Origin: Planctomycetota bacterium | Lineage (GTDB): Bacteria; Planctomycetota; Phycisphaerae; Sedimentisphaerales; SG8-4 | Assembly: GCA_030607345.1 (NCBI GenBank) | Contig: JAUWKC010000133.1 | Coordinates: 1 to 5,527, forward strand | Reading direction: 5' to 3' | DNA length: 5,527 bases | Shown: piece after piece, positions 1 through 5,527 of the stretch | Layout: each line of letters starts with the position of its first letter | How positions within the stretch are numbered: the first letter of the stretch is position 1 | The notes under the pieces: generated by a model | Database searches by the model: none | Told to the model about the DNA's origin: nothing | The model's input: only the letters and a program-made list of their open reading frames with translations | Position numbers and translations under genes: made by a program

Positions 1-47
1 ACATATCAATCAATACACCCACTCGCGGAACGCAGGCCGGATTCGCT

Positions 48-69
48 CCCAGGGCCTTGATTCCTTGGG
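48..69. other. Small inverted repeat upstream of the ahcY promoter
   Basis: CCCAGGG at 48-54 can pair with CCTTGGG at 63-69 (seven pairs, one G-T wobble) around an 8-base loop. No T-run follows on either side, so it does not look like an intrinsic terminator. It lies upstream of the predicted -35 box and so would be outside the ahcY transcript. It may be a protein-binding site, the tail of an upstream gene's transcript, or chance. Confidence 0.2.
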
Positions 70-89
70 CAAATCTGCGAAAATAGGGC

Positions 90-118
90 TTGCAAAGTTG
101 CCTGACCGGCTTTATATT
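90..118 (+). promoter_or_regulatory. Predicted sigma-70-type promoter for ahcY
   Basis: TTGCAA at 90-95 (4 of 6 consensus bases) and TATATT at 113-118 (5 of 6) are separated by exactly 17 bases. The expected transcription start is about 124-126, giving a leader of roughly 25 bases before the ATG at 151. That leader is too short for a SAM or SAH riboswitch, and I saw no SAH-riboswitch-like sequence in the upstream 150 bases. This start point also argues against translation from the in-frame TTG at 127. Confidence 0.6.
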
Positions 119-137
119 CTTGGACTTTGTCTTTTTT

Positions 138-143
138 GAAAGG
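138..143 (+). promoter_or_regulatory. Ribosome binding site deciding the ahcY start
   Basis: GAAAGG at 138-143 sits 7 bases before the ATG at 151. This is good Shine-Dalgarno spacing and selects that ATG over the TTG at 127, which would fall almost on the predicted transcription start. Confidence 0.6.
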
Positions 144-150
144 TTCTTAT

Positions 151-1410
151 ATGAAATATGATGTAGCGGATTTGTCCCTGGCACGTCATGGCAAGAAACG
201 CATTGTATGGGCTGATAACGATATGCCGGTTTTGGCGGCGATACGTGAAAGGTTTGGCAAGAGCAAGCCGTTAAGAGGCAGGAATGTCTCGGCCTGCCTG
301 CACATAACTGCCGAAACCGCCAACCTGGCACGGACTCTAAAGGCCGCCGGAGCGAATGTGGTTTTGTGCGCATCCAACCCGTTGAGCACACAGGACGACG
401 TGGCAGCTTCGCTGGTAAAAGACTACAAGATTTCGGTCTTTGCGGTCCGCGGCGAAAATCGCACGACGTACTACAAGCACATCAACGCCGCCATTGACAA
501 TAAGCCGGTGATTACATTTGACGACGGGGCTGATTTGGTCAACGAGCTGCACACGAGCCGGAAAAGAGACAGTCACCGAATTATCACGAGCATGGAAGAG
601 ACAACGACGGGAGTTATTCGTTTGAGGGCAATGGCAAAGGCCGGCTTACTGAAGTTCCCTGTTATTGCGGTAAACGACGCGGCGAGCAAGCATTTATTCG
701 ACAACCGTTATGGGACAGGCCAGTCAACGGTTGACGGTATAATTCGGTCGACGGATTTTCTGATGGCGGGCAAAAAGGTTGTCCTCGCCGGGTACGGTTG
801 GTGCGGTCGAGGTGTCGCCATGCGGGCGAAAGGGATGGGGGCATTGGTTACCATAACGGAGGTGGACGCCATCAAGGCGCTTGAAGCGGCTATGGACGGT
901 TTCGAGGTAATGCCTATGGCCCAGGCGGCTAAGATTGGTGAATTGTTCGTGACACTTACGGGCAACAAGAATGTTTTGCGTGCAGAGCACTTCCGAGCCA
1001 TGAAGGACAGGGCGGTCGTCGCCAACAGCGGACACTTCAATGTCGAGATAGACATCAGTGCGCTGAAGAAGCTCAGCAAGAAGGTGCGCCGTGACGTCCG
1101 CCATTGCGTTGACGAATATGTTCTCAAGAACAACAAGCGGATTTATCTTCTGGCTGAGGGCCGGCTTATTAACCTTGCCGCCGCAGAAGGGCATCCGGCT
1201 TCCGTTATGGATATGAGCTTCGCAACGCAGGCCCTTCAGGCCGAGTATGTGATGAAAAACGTGGGCCGGCTCGAGGTTAAGGTCCACGACGTCCCGACAG
1301 AAATAGAGCAGAAGGTCTGCACCTTAAAACTCAAGGCGATGTCGATAGGCATAGACAAACTCACGCCGGAGCAGATAGAATACCTCAGCAGCAGCGGCGA
1401 AGGAACATAA
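151..1410 (+). CDS. ahcY: Adenosylhomocysteinase (S-adenosylhomocysteine hydrolase), short form
   Basis: This cytoplasmic NAD-dependent enzyme reversibly cleaves S-adenosylhomocysteine to adenosine and homocysteine, removing the inhibitory product of SAM-dependent methylation. The protein has 419 residues from the ATG at 151, chosen for its upstream GAAAGG. Family landmarks are all present: substrate-site H51 in CLHIT, D125 in DDGAD, E150 in EETTTG, and K180, D184 and N185 in KHLFDN. The NAD-binding motif GYGWCG is at 214-219, with acidic E237 after the second strand. H295 lies in NSGHF and H348 in EGHP. By alignment from memory these match human D131, E156, K186, D190, N191, E243, H301 and H353. 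The protein ends at EYLSSSGEGT and lacks the KPDHYRY-type tail and the internal insert of other bacterial forms, as in Thermotoga and archaeal enzymes. An S-inosylhomocysteine hydrolase, as in methanogens, is a less likely alternative. No metK, metH or other methyl-cycle gene is adjacent here. Confidence 0.96.
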   Translation: MKYDVADLSLARHGKKRIVWADNDMPVLAAIRERFGKSKPLRGRNVSACLHITAETANLARTLKAAGANVVLCASNPLSTQDDVAASLVKDYKISVFAVRGENRTTYYKHINAAIDNKPVITFDDGADLVNELHTSRKRDSHRIITSMEETTTGVIRLRAMAKAGLLKFPVIAVNDAASKHLFDNRYGTGQSTVDGIIRSTDFLMAGKKVVLAGYGWCGRGVAMRAKGMGALVTITEVDAIKALEAAMDGFEVMPMAQAAKIGELFVTLTGNKNVLRAEHFRAMKDRAVVANSGHFNVEIDISALKKLSKKVRRDVRHCVDEYVLKNNKRIYLLAEGRLINLAAAEGHPASVMDMSFATQALQAEYVMKNVGRLEVKVHDVPTEIEQKVCTLKLKAMSIGIDKLTPEQIEYLSSSGEGT

Positions 1411-1488
1411 CTTGACCGTTTCGCCCATGCGGCATTATTCGTTGCGTCCCTGTTGGTGCGCGGCAGGGCGGTTGGATTACCCGTTGCC

Positions 1489-1495
1489 GGGTGAT
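1489..1495 (+). promoter_or_regulatory. Possible ribosome binding site for the membrane/TPR gene
   Basis: GGGTGAT at 1489-1495 matches the GGTGAT part of the extended anti-Shine-Dalgarno complement and ends 4 bases before the ATG at 1500. If real, it favours ATG 1500 over GTG 1491 or ATG 1494, which would lie inside it. Neither of those earlier codons has a recognisable site of its own. Confidence 0.35.
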
Positions 1496-1499
1496 GCTT

Positions 1500-3362
1500 A
1501 TGAATAACAAACAGGCCGAGAAGGCACCTAAGGTGGGCTCGAAATCTTTTATGACCGTCGGTCCCACGCTGCACTACAGCCACGAAAATGTGCTGGGGTG
1601 CTGGCTGCTCGCTTTGCTTGCCTTCGGGCTTGTCACGCTGTTCTGGACCAAGATTCTGACAGGTGAATTCTGGTCCTTCGACCCTCAAAGCGTGATTTCT
1701 CCCGGGCTTTGGCGGTTGGATAAGGCCTCAATCGCCGGCGTTAGTATCTTTGAATATCCTTGGCAAATCTTTGTTCTCGGGCTGCTGATGGGTATTCTGG
1801 CGGTCGCGCCGGCTTTGGTATCACAGCTTATGAGCTTTTCATACAGCGTGCCGTTTATCCTGGCCGTGTTTTTCCTGGCAGACCTGCCGGCTTTTGCCGT
1901 CTGCCTGTTGGTAAGCTGTCTGGCAGTAGCGTGCCGGCCGCTTCGCTTTCGCTCCCGCTTTGTCGCTATAGTGCTGTGCATGGCGCCGCAGCTTATTTAC
2001 TGGGGCTGCCTGGGCAGCGCAAAAGGAGTTGACCCCATAAAATGGGGATTCTCTTTTGCGCCCTGGGTATGTGCGTGGATTATGGGTTTGGGTATCGCCG
2101 GGCTGGTGCTGGGCATAGGACATTTCACGCGTTATCGCCCGGGCCTTGTGTGGCTGGCTACTGCCTTATTCCTGGCGCTGGCGGTTATCACGTTTGAAAC
2201 AAGGATAGGTTTCGACGAGCTGGACTATCAGTTATATGTAGCCAACAACGACCCCGAGGATGTTCCGGAATTTCACGACCACAGCATAACCGAGGCGTTG
2301 GACCGAACAATCCGAGACCCACTGGCGCGAAGGTTTCTGGCAGGTTTCTTCTATCCTTCCGAACCGATACCGCTGCGAGCAGAGCTCAAGAAAGAGATTC
2401 AGGCGAAATTAAGGCTGGGGCGCTGGCCGAACTGGTTCATAATCTCACCTGAACTGAAGTACCAGCAGAAGAAGGACAGCCTTCTGAAACAGTACGATAC
2501 ATTCATAGCCCGACGGTCCAACAGTCGTCGGATGCCCATCGCTCTTTACTACACGGCCATGCTGAGCGAATACAGCCCCGACCTGAATGTGCTTCAGCAG
2601 GAGGAGAAGCTGCATTTCTACAGCGACTATCCGCACGGAAGGTCAAGCAATATATGGTGGAGTCTCTACACTGACTTCGGACAAAGCCCGGAATCCTTTG
2701 AGGCCCGGTGGCGGATAGCAAGAATCTGGGCAGGGCAGGCAAGATTCAAGCAGGCAGATGACCTTGCCGCCCAGGCCGAGGAAATGGTGGCGGCTCGGCT
2801 GGGAGAACTGCAGGAGAATGTTGAGCCTGGCGAGACGTTGTTCAGCCTGTTCAGGGCGCCGCCGGATTCGGTAACGACAAAGGTCAATCTCGAGGACCTG
2901 CAGAGAAGATTGGGCCGGTTCCGGTGCCTGATAAGCGCCGAGAATAGAACCGGCCGGCCCGGCCCGCAGAAACGTTTGGCCAAGTTTGTTATGCTGAATC
3001 CTCACACAACGGAGTACGACCGATACCTCGAGGAATTGCTTGACCAGACAGACGCCAACGACCCGCTGCGGGACAACATCCTGCTGGCCCAGGCGCAACG
3101 TATCGCGGATGACCTGAGGCGTGCGGAAAGATTTGCCGAGCTCCAGAAGCAGTTTGCCGACGCCGACGGCGGAATGCAGGCGATGCATGAGTTGGGCCGA
3201 CTCAAGATAAATCTCTACCAGGATGAGCAGGATTCCGAACAGAAACGCCAGTACTTAGCTGAAGCACGCGGGACACTGACCAGCTTCATAAGCCTGTATC
3301 CTGACAGCTACTGTGCCGAGCAGGTCCGCAACATCCTGGATGAGCTGCCCGAAGCTGATTAG
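1500..3362 (+). CDS. Uncharacterised multi-spanning membrane protein with C-terminal TPR-like helical region
   Basis: I do not recognise this 620-residue protein as a named family. From the ATG at 1500, hydrophobic segments lie near residues 31-50, 90-108, 115-145 (long enough for two helices), 153-172, 185-209 and 214-232. This gives about six or seven membrane spans in the N-terminal third. The remaining 385 or so residues are hydrophilic, charged and mostly helical. A stretch near 398-434 (FEARWRIARIWAGQARFKQA) has TPR-like spacing of small and aromatic residues. The last helix pair near 587-615, with LTSFISLYPDS, resembles the final TPR of envelope proteins such as YbgF or BamD. No catalytic motif, heme site or zinc site stands out. 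It lies about 90 bases after ahcY on the same strand with no clear terminator between, so read-through is possible. GTG 1491 and ATG 1494 are alternative starts. An envelope scaffold or assembly role is conceivable but unsupported. Confidence 0.85.
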   Translation: MNNKQAEKAPKVGSKSFMTVGPTLHYSHENVLGCWLLALLAFGLVTLFWTKILTGEFWSFDPQSVISPGLWRLDKASIAGVSIFEYPWQIFVLGLLMGILAVAPALVSQLMSFSYSVPFILAVFFLADLPAFAVCLLVSCLAVACRPLRFRSRFVAIVLCMAPQLIYWGCLGSAKGVDPIKWGFSFAPWVCAWIMGLGIAGLVLGIGHFTRYRPGLVWLATALFLALAVITFETRIGFDELDYQLYVANNDPEDVPEFHDHSITEALDRTIRDPLARRFLAGFFYPSEPIPLRAELKKEIQAKLRLGRWPNWFIISPELKYQQKKDSLLKQYDTFIARRSNSRRMPIALYYTAMLSEYSPDLNVLQQEEKLHFYSDYPHGRSSNIWWSLYTDFGQSPESFEARWRIARIWAGQARFKQADDLAAQAEEMVAARLGELQENVEPGETLFSLFRAPPDSVTTKVNLEDLQRRLGRFRCLISAENRTGRPGPQKRLAKFVMLNPHTTEYDRYLEELLDQTDANDPLRDNILLAQAQRIADDLRRAERFAELQKQFADADGGMQAMHELGRLKINLYQDEQDSEQKRQYLAEARGTLTSFISLYPDSYCAEQVRNILDELPEAD

Positions 3363-3368
3363 ATTCAT

Positions 3369-3396
3369 TTGACTTTTCAGCAGATTATGCTATAAT
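3369..3396 (+). promoter_or_regulatory. Strong predicted sigma-70 promoter (extended -10) for the diguanylate cyclase
   Basis: TTGACT at 3369-3374 (5 of 6 consensus bases) and a perfect TATAAT at 3391-3396 are 16 bases apart. TGC directly precedes the -10 box, giving an extended TGnTATAAT. The start of transcription should be near 3402-3404. The promoter begins only 7 bases after the preceding stop codon, so the cyclase can be transcribed independently of the upstream genes. Confidence 0.75.
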
Positions 3397-3399
3397 ACA

Positions 3400-3422
3400 A
3401 GTCAGCAATTGACTGTCTTTTT
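3400..3422 (+). other. Short hairpin with T-run at the predicted transcription start
   Basis: AGTCA (3400-3404) and TGACT (3410-3414) form a 5-base-pair stem with loop GCAAT, followed closely by TCTTTTT (3416-3422). It could be a weak intrinsic terminator for the upstream membrane gene, located 38 bases past its stop codon. It could equally be a dyad operator over the start site of the cyclase promoter. The stem is short and only partly GC, so a strong terminator is unlikely. Confidence 0.3.
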
Positions 3423-3455
3423 GCGTATCTTTCTGAGAGTTGAAATTGAGTTTTG

Positions 3456-4595
3456 ATGGAGGAGTCAGGCCCAGTTGTGCATCTGCAGGTTTGCCGAGAA
3501 CAGCTTTGCGGGTTTGGTTTTGCGAACACGGTAGAGCAGGGTAAGTTGAATCCAATGACGGCATCTGATAATAACAGTGAGCAGGTTCTGCTGATAGGCG
3601 ATATCGAAAAGGCCTTTCTGGATTCGGAAGGCGTCGGCGCATTACGGTGCCGGGTCTGTCCGAAGCTGGCAGCGGCACTCGATGCCTGTGCAAAGACACC
3701 GTTTGCGGCGGTTGCGGTCGTGGTCGGCTCGGTATCGAGTGACCTGGGTACGGCTTTGAAAGCACTGCGGCAACAGAACCGGACGGCGAAGATTCTTCTT
3801 TTGGCGCGGATGTACGAGGAACCGCTGGCAATGCAGCTTACAGGTGCGGCGGCCGGCGCCGAGGCGCTTGCGGACGATTACCTGATATGCCCGGTTGCGA
3901 CAGGTCGATTTTACGAGGCGGTCACGTCAGCAAGGTATGGGCAGGTGGCGGCGACCACAACGGCCGGAGCGGGCGCTCGAATCGAGAATAGAATCAGACA
4001 TCTCGAAAAACTGGCGACAGAGGACGACCTGACCGGTTTGAAGAACAGAAGATATATCCGGGAATTTTCGAGGCAGATTATCGAACGCGCCGCTCGCGAT
4101 AACGGGCGCGTTACATTACTTCTGTTCGACGTCGACAATCTGAAATCTTATAACGACACGTACGGCCATCTGGCCGGCGACGAGATTTTGAAACAAGCGG
4201 CTGTTTTGATGCGTCACTGCTGCCGAACCCATGATGTCGTCGGCAGAATCGGCGGGGATGAATTTGCGGTGCTTTTCTGGTACGGCCCCCAGGTAAAACC
4301 GGCCGGTCCGGAAAGCGAAAGACGCTCCGTAGCCGCCGCGCATCCCGAAGTAGCAATCTCCATAGTCAAGCGGTTCCAGAAAGAGCTGGAAAAGGCGGAA
4401 TTGGGTCTGCTTGGCCCAAAGGCAAAAGGCGTTCTGACTATAAGCGGTGGCCTGGCCAGCTTCCCGCGTGACGGCTCGACCCCGGAAGAGCTTTTTCGAA
4501 AGGCCGACGAGGCCCTTCTCGAGGCGAAACGCAACGGCAAAAACAAGATTTACCTGGTCGGAAGACCCGAAGGCGATATCGCCGACCTTGAGTAA
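3456..4595 (+). CDS. Diguanylate cyclase: degenerate receiver domain plus GGDEF domain
   Basis: The product converts two GTP to the second messenger cyclic di-GMP. Numbering from ATG 3456 (379 residues), a receiver-like alpha/beta domain spans about 42-156, from VLLIGD to LICPVATGRFYEAV. It has no phosphoacceptor Asp after the third strand (VVVGS, 88-92), and C145 replaces the usual Lys in DDYLICP. A helical linker at about 172-189 leads to the GGDEF domain (190-360). That domain has DDLTGLKNRR at 190-199, metal-binding D225, guanine-binding N233 and D242 at PleD-like spacing, and an intact GGDEF at 266-270. RTHD at 257-260, five residues before GGDEF, is a canonical RxxD inhibitory site, so product feedback is expected. 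No membrane segment is seen, implying a cytoplasmic enzyme. The start is uncertain. ATG 3456, GTG 3477 (12 bases after GGAGGAG) and ATG 3555 (AGGG 13 bases upstream) are all in frame, and recognisable domain sequence begins only after 3555. Confidence 0.93.
   Translation: MEESGPVVHLQVCREQLCGFGFANTVEQGKLNPMTASDNNSEQVLLIGDIEKAFLDSEGVGALRCRVCPKLAAALDACAKTPFAAVAVVVGSVSSDLGTALKALRQQNRTAKILLLARMYEEPLAMQLTGAAAGAEALADDYLICPVATGRFYEAVTSARYGQVAATTTAGAGARIENRIRHLEKLATEDDLTGLKNRRYIREFSRQIIERAARDNGRVTLLLFDVDNLKSYNDTYGHLAGDEILKQAAVLMRHCCRTHDVVGRIGGDEFAVLFWYGPQVKPAGPESERRSVAAAHPEVAISIVKRFQKELEKAELGLLGPKAKGVLTISGGLASFPRDGSTPEELFRKADEALLEAKRNGKNKIYLVGRPEGDIADLE
3458..3464 (+). promoter_or_regulatory. Strong Shine-Dalgarno-like GGAGGAG inside the annotated cyclase start
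   Basis: GGAGGAG at 3458-3464 is the best Shine-Dalgarno match in this leader, but it begins at the last base of the candidate ATG at 3456. It precedes an in-frame GTG at 3477 by 12 bases, slightly longer than ideal. It therefore raises the possibility that translation starts at 3477. It may also simply encode Glu-Glu. Confidence 0.3.
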
Positions 4596-4712
4596 ACCCA
4601 TTTGCCTTATCCGGCAGACTTGCGCTGTCGACAATGGTTGGGCTTGTATTATTCTGCAGGCTTGCGTATTCGGTATTGGGCGGAACAACTACCTGTTGCG
4701 ACAATCAGGGAC

Positions 4713-5527
4713 TCACTCGGAGCGTCCTGTCACGTTCGTTTCGGTCGGGCTGACGAGTCTGTATTTTATGCCTCGCCATACAATAGTTCGGCCAAATGCC
4801 GAAGAGATGATAAAGAATAAAAGCAGCAGCGACCACAGCCAGCAAGCGAGAATGTCGGCCACCATTGCAGGCTTCATCTGCCGGCGGTGTTGGTGGAGCA
4901 ATTTGCCGACCATTCTCTGCCTGAGCGTGGCCCGGATGAATTGACCGGCCAAGAACACAATCGGCATGGCCCATATCACGCCCAGGTTCCCAACGCCGGC
5001 CATCGCGGCGTAAACGGCTACGATTGTGCCGGCGTAAAGGCCCAGAACCGAGCAGAGGCTGCTCAAGCGCCCAAAGCACCATGTGGCCGGGGCGTATACG
5101 CGTGTGATTAGAAACTGACGCCTGCCGAATTCAAAAAGCTCATTCCAGGTGGTCGCCTCATACGAGGCAACCAGACAGGCAGGAACAAAGGCCACTTTCC
5201 TGCCGGCTTTCTTGACGGCGTGACTTACGGACAGGTCGTCACTGAGGGCCGTCGGCCAGATTCTATCAATGCCCAACTCACGAAACGTATCGACACGAAT
5301 GGCCATCGAACCGCCCCAGACCTGATTGAAGGGGGTATTGCCGAGAAGCTGAGCGACCTTTGCGTTCACCGCCGACAGCGCCAGCGTGGCCAGGTTGTTG
5401 TTCTTCGGTACGAACCAGCGGTAGCCGCTGGCGGCCCCATTTTTGGCCTGACGCAGCGGGTAGACGATATGGCTGAGCCAGTCTGTACGAACGCATATAT
5501 CCGAATCCGCAAAGGCAAGGATTTCAA
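4713..5527 (-). CDS. Membrane glycosyltransferase family 2, ceramide glucosyltransferase/HpnI-like (C-terminal part)
   Basis: The minus-strand frame is open from the right edge (5527) to the TGA at 4713-4715, giving 270 visible residues. The N-terminal part, with the first nucleotide-sugar-binding strand, lies outside the window. Counting from the first full codon (5525-5523), DSD at 7-9 is the metal/donor motif, and GYRWFVP at 34-40 matches the family's TGxYR-type segment. WGGSMAIR lies at 70-77 and SDDLSVSHAV, with the catalytic-base Asp pair, at 95-104. FGRRQFLITR at 133-142 stands where QxxRW is usual. Three hydrophobic segments follow near 155-177, 181-197 and 222-244, then WRGIKYRL at 250-257, the typical end of ceramide glucosyltransferase-like proteins. 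It probably transfers a sugar or sugar derivative to a membrane lipid at the cytoplasmic membrane. Donor and acceptor cannot be read from the sequence. It is convergent with the cyclase gene. The internal GTG at 5369 is not the start, because conserved motifs lie upstream of it. Confidence 0.9.
   Translation of the reverse strand, partial: EILAFADSDICVRTDWLSHIVYPLRQAKNGAASGYRWFVPKNNNLATLALSAVNAKVAQLLGNTPFNQVWGGSMAIRVDTFRELGIDRIWPTALSDDLSVSHAVKKAGRKVAFVPACLVASYEATTWNELFEFGRRQFLITRVYAPATWCFGRLSSLCSVLGLYAGTIVAVYAAMAGVGNLGVIWAMPIVFLAGQFIRATLRQRMVGKLLHQHRRQMKPAMVADILACWLWSLLLLFFIISSAFGRTIVWRGIKYRLVSPTETNVTGRSE

Noticed and set aside
127..150. TTG start at 127 giving an 8-residue longer adenosylhomocysteinase
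   Set aside because: It lies on the predicted transcription start and has no ribosome site, while the ATG at 151 has GAAAGG at ideal spacing and fits the family's N-terminus.
1..150. SAM or SAH riboswitch upstream of ahcY
   Set aside because: No recognisable riboswitch core was seen by eye, and the predicted transcription start near 125 leaves only a 25-base leader.
724..1287. Long minus-strand open frame of 187 codons opposite ahcY
   Set aside because: It is fully antisense to a strongly conserved enzyme gene, lacks recognisable motifs and is rich in residues typical of shadow frames.
1412..1440. Possible promoter for the membrane/TPR gene (TTGACC at 1412-1417 with CATTAT at 1433-1438)
   Set aside because: Spacing is only 15 bases and the -10 match is 4 of 6, which is too weak to call. 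Read-through from ahcY is an equally good explanation.
1448..1468. CCCTG/CAGGG inverted repeat between ahcY and the membrane gene
   Set aside because: Five base pairs around an 11-base loop with no T-run do not make a credible terminator.
2643..3188. Minus-strand open frame of 181 codons opposite the membrane/TPR gene
   Set aside because: It is antisense to the better coding frame. The plus frame has clear membrane and helical-repeat patterns, and this one shows none.
4116..4688. Minus-strand open frame of 190 codons opposite the GGDEF domain
   Set aside because: The plus strand here encodes the conserved GGDEF domain with every active-site motif, so the opposite frame is a shadow.
4447..4944. 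Plus-strand open frame of 165 codons bridging the cyclase end and the glycosyltransferase gene
   Set aside because: It overlaps both real genes in other frames, and its translation has no domain-like character.

Overview
The window looks like ordinary chromosomal DNA from a Gram-negative-type bacterium with moderately high GC. The short-form S-adenosylhomocysteine hydrolase, the large lineage-restricted membrane protein and the ceramide-glucosyltransferase-like enzyme would fit a planctomycete of the Phycisphaerae type, probably an environmental genome. This placement is an inference from gene style and no phylogenetic marker is present. No rRNA, tRNA, CRISPR array, insertion sequence or phage gene was seen.

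Layout. Bases 1-150 are an upstream region with a good sigma-70-type promoter (90-118). Next comes a complete ahcY-type adenosylhomocysteinase gene (151-1410, +). A gap of about 90 bases leads to a gene for an unrecognised 620-residue protein with a multi-spanning membrane domain and a long helical, TPR-like soluble part (1500-3362, +). An intergenic stretch with a very strong extended -10 promoter (3369-3396) precedes a GGDEF diguanylate cyclase whose N-terminal half is a degenerate receiver domain (about 3456-4595, +). After 117 bases with no clear terminator, a convergent minus-strand gene encodes the C-terminal 270 residues of a membrane family-2 glycosyltransferase resembling ceramide glucosyltransferase/HpnI (4713-5527). 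It is cut by the right edge of the window.

How the genes relate. Adenosylhomocysteinase is a housekeeping enzyme of the activated-methyl cycle. The membrane/TPR gene follows it in the same direction and may be co-transcribed, but nothing links the two functionally. The diguanylate cyclase has its own promoter and is probably a separate transcription unit making c-di-GMP, with product-feedback control suggested by an intact RxxD site. The convergent glycosyltransferase probably acts on envelope lipids. I see no coherent new multi-gene system. The most notable items are the pseudo-receiver cyclase, which has lost every phosphotransfer residue, and the uncharacterised membrane/TPR protein.
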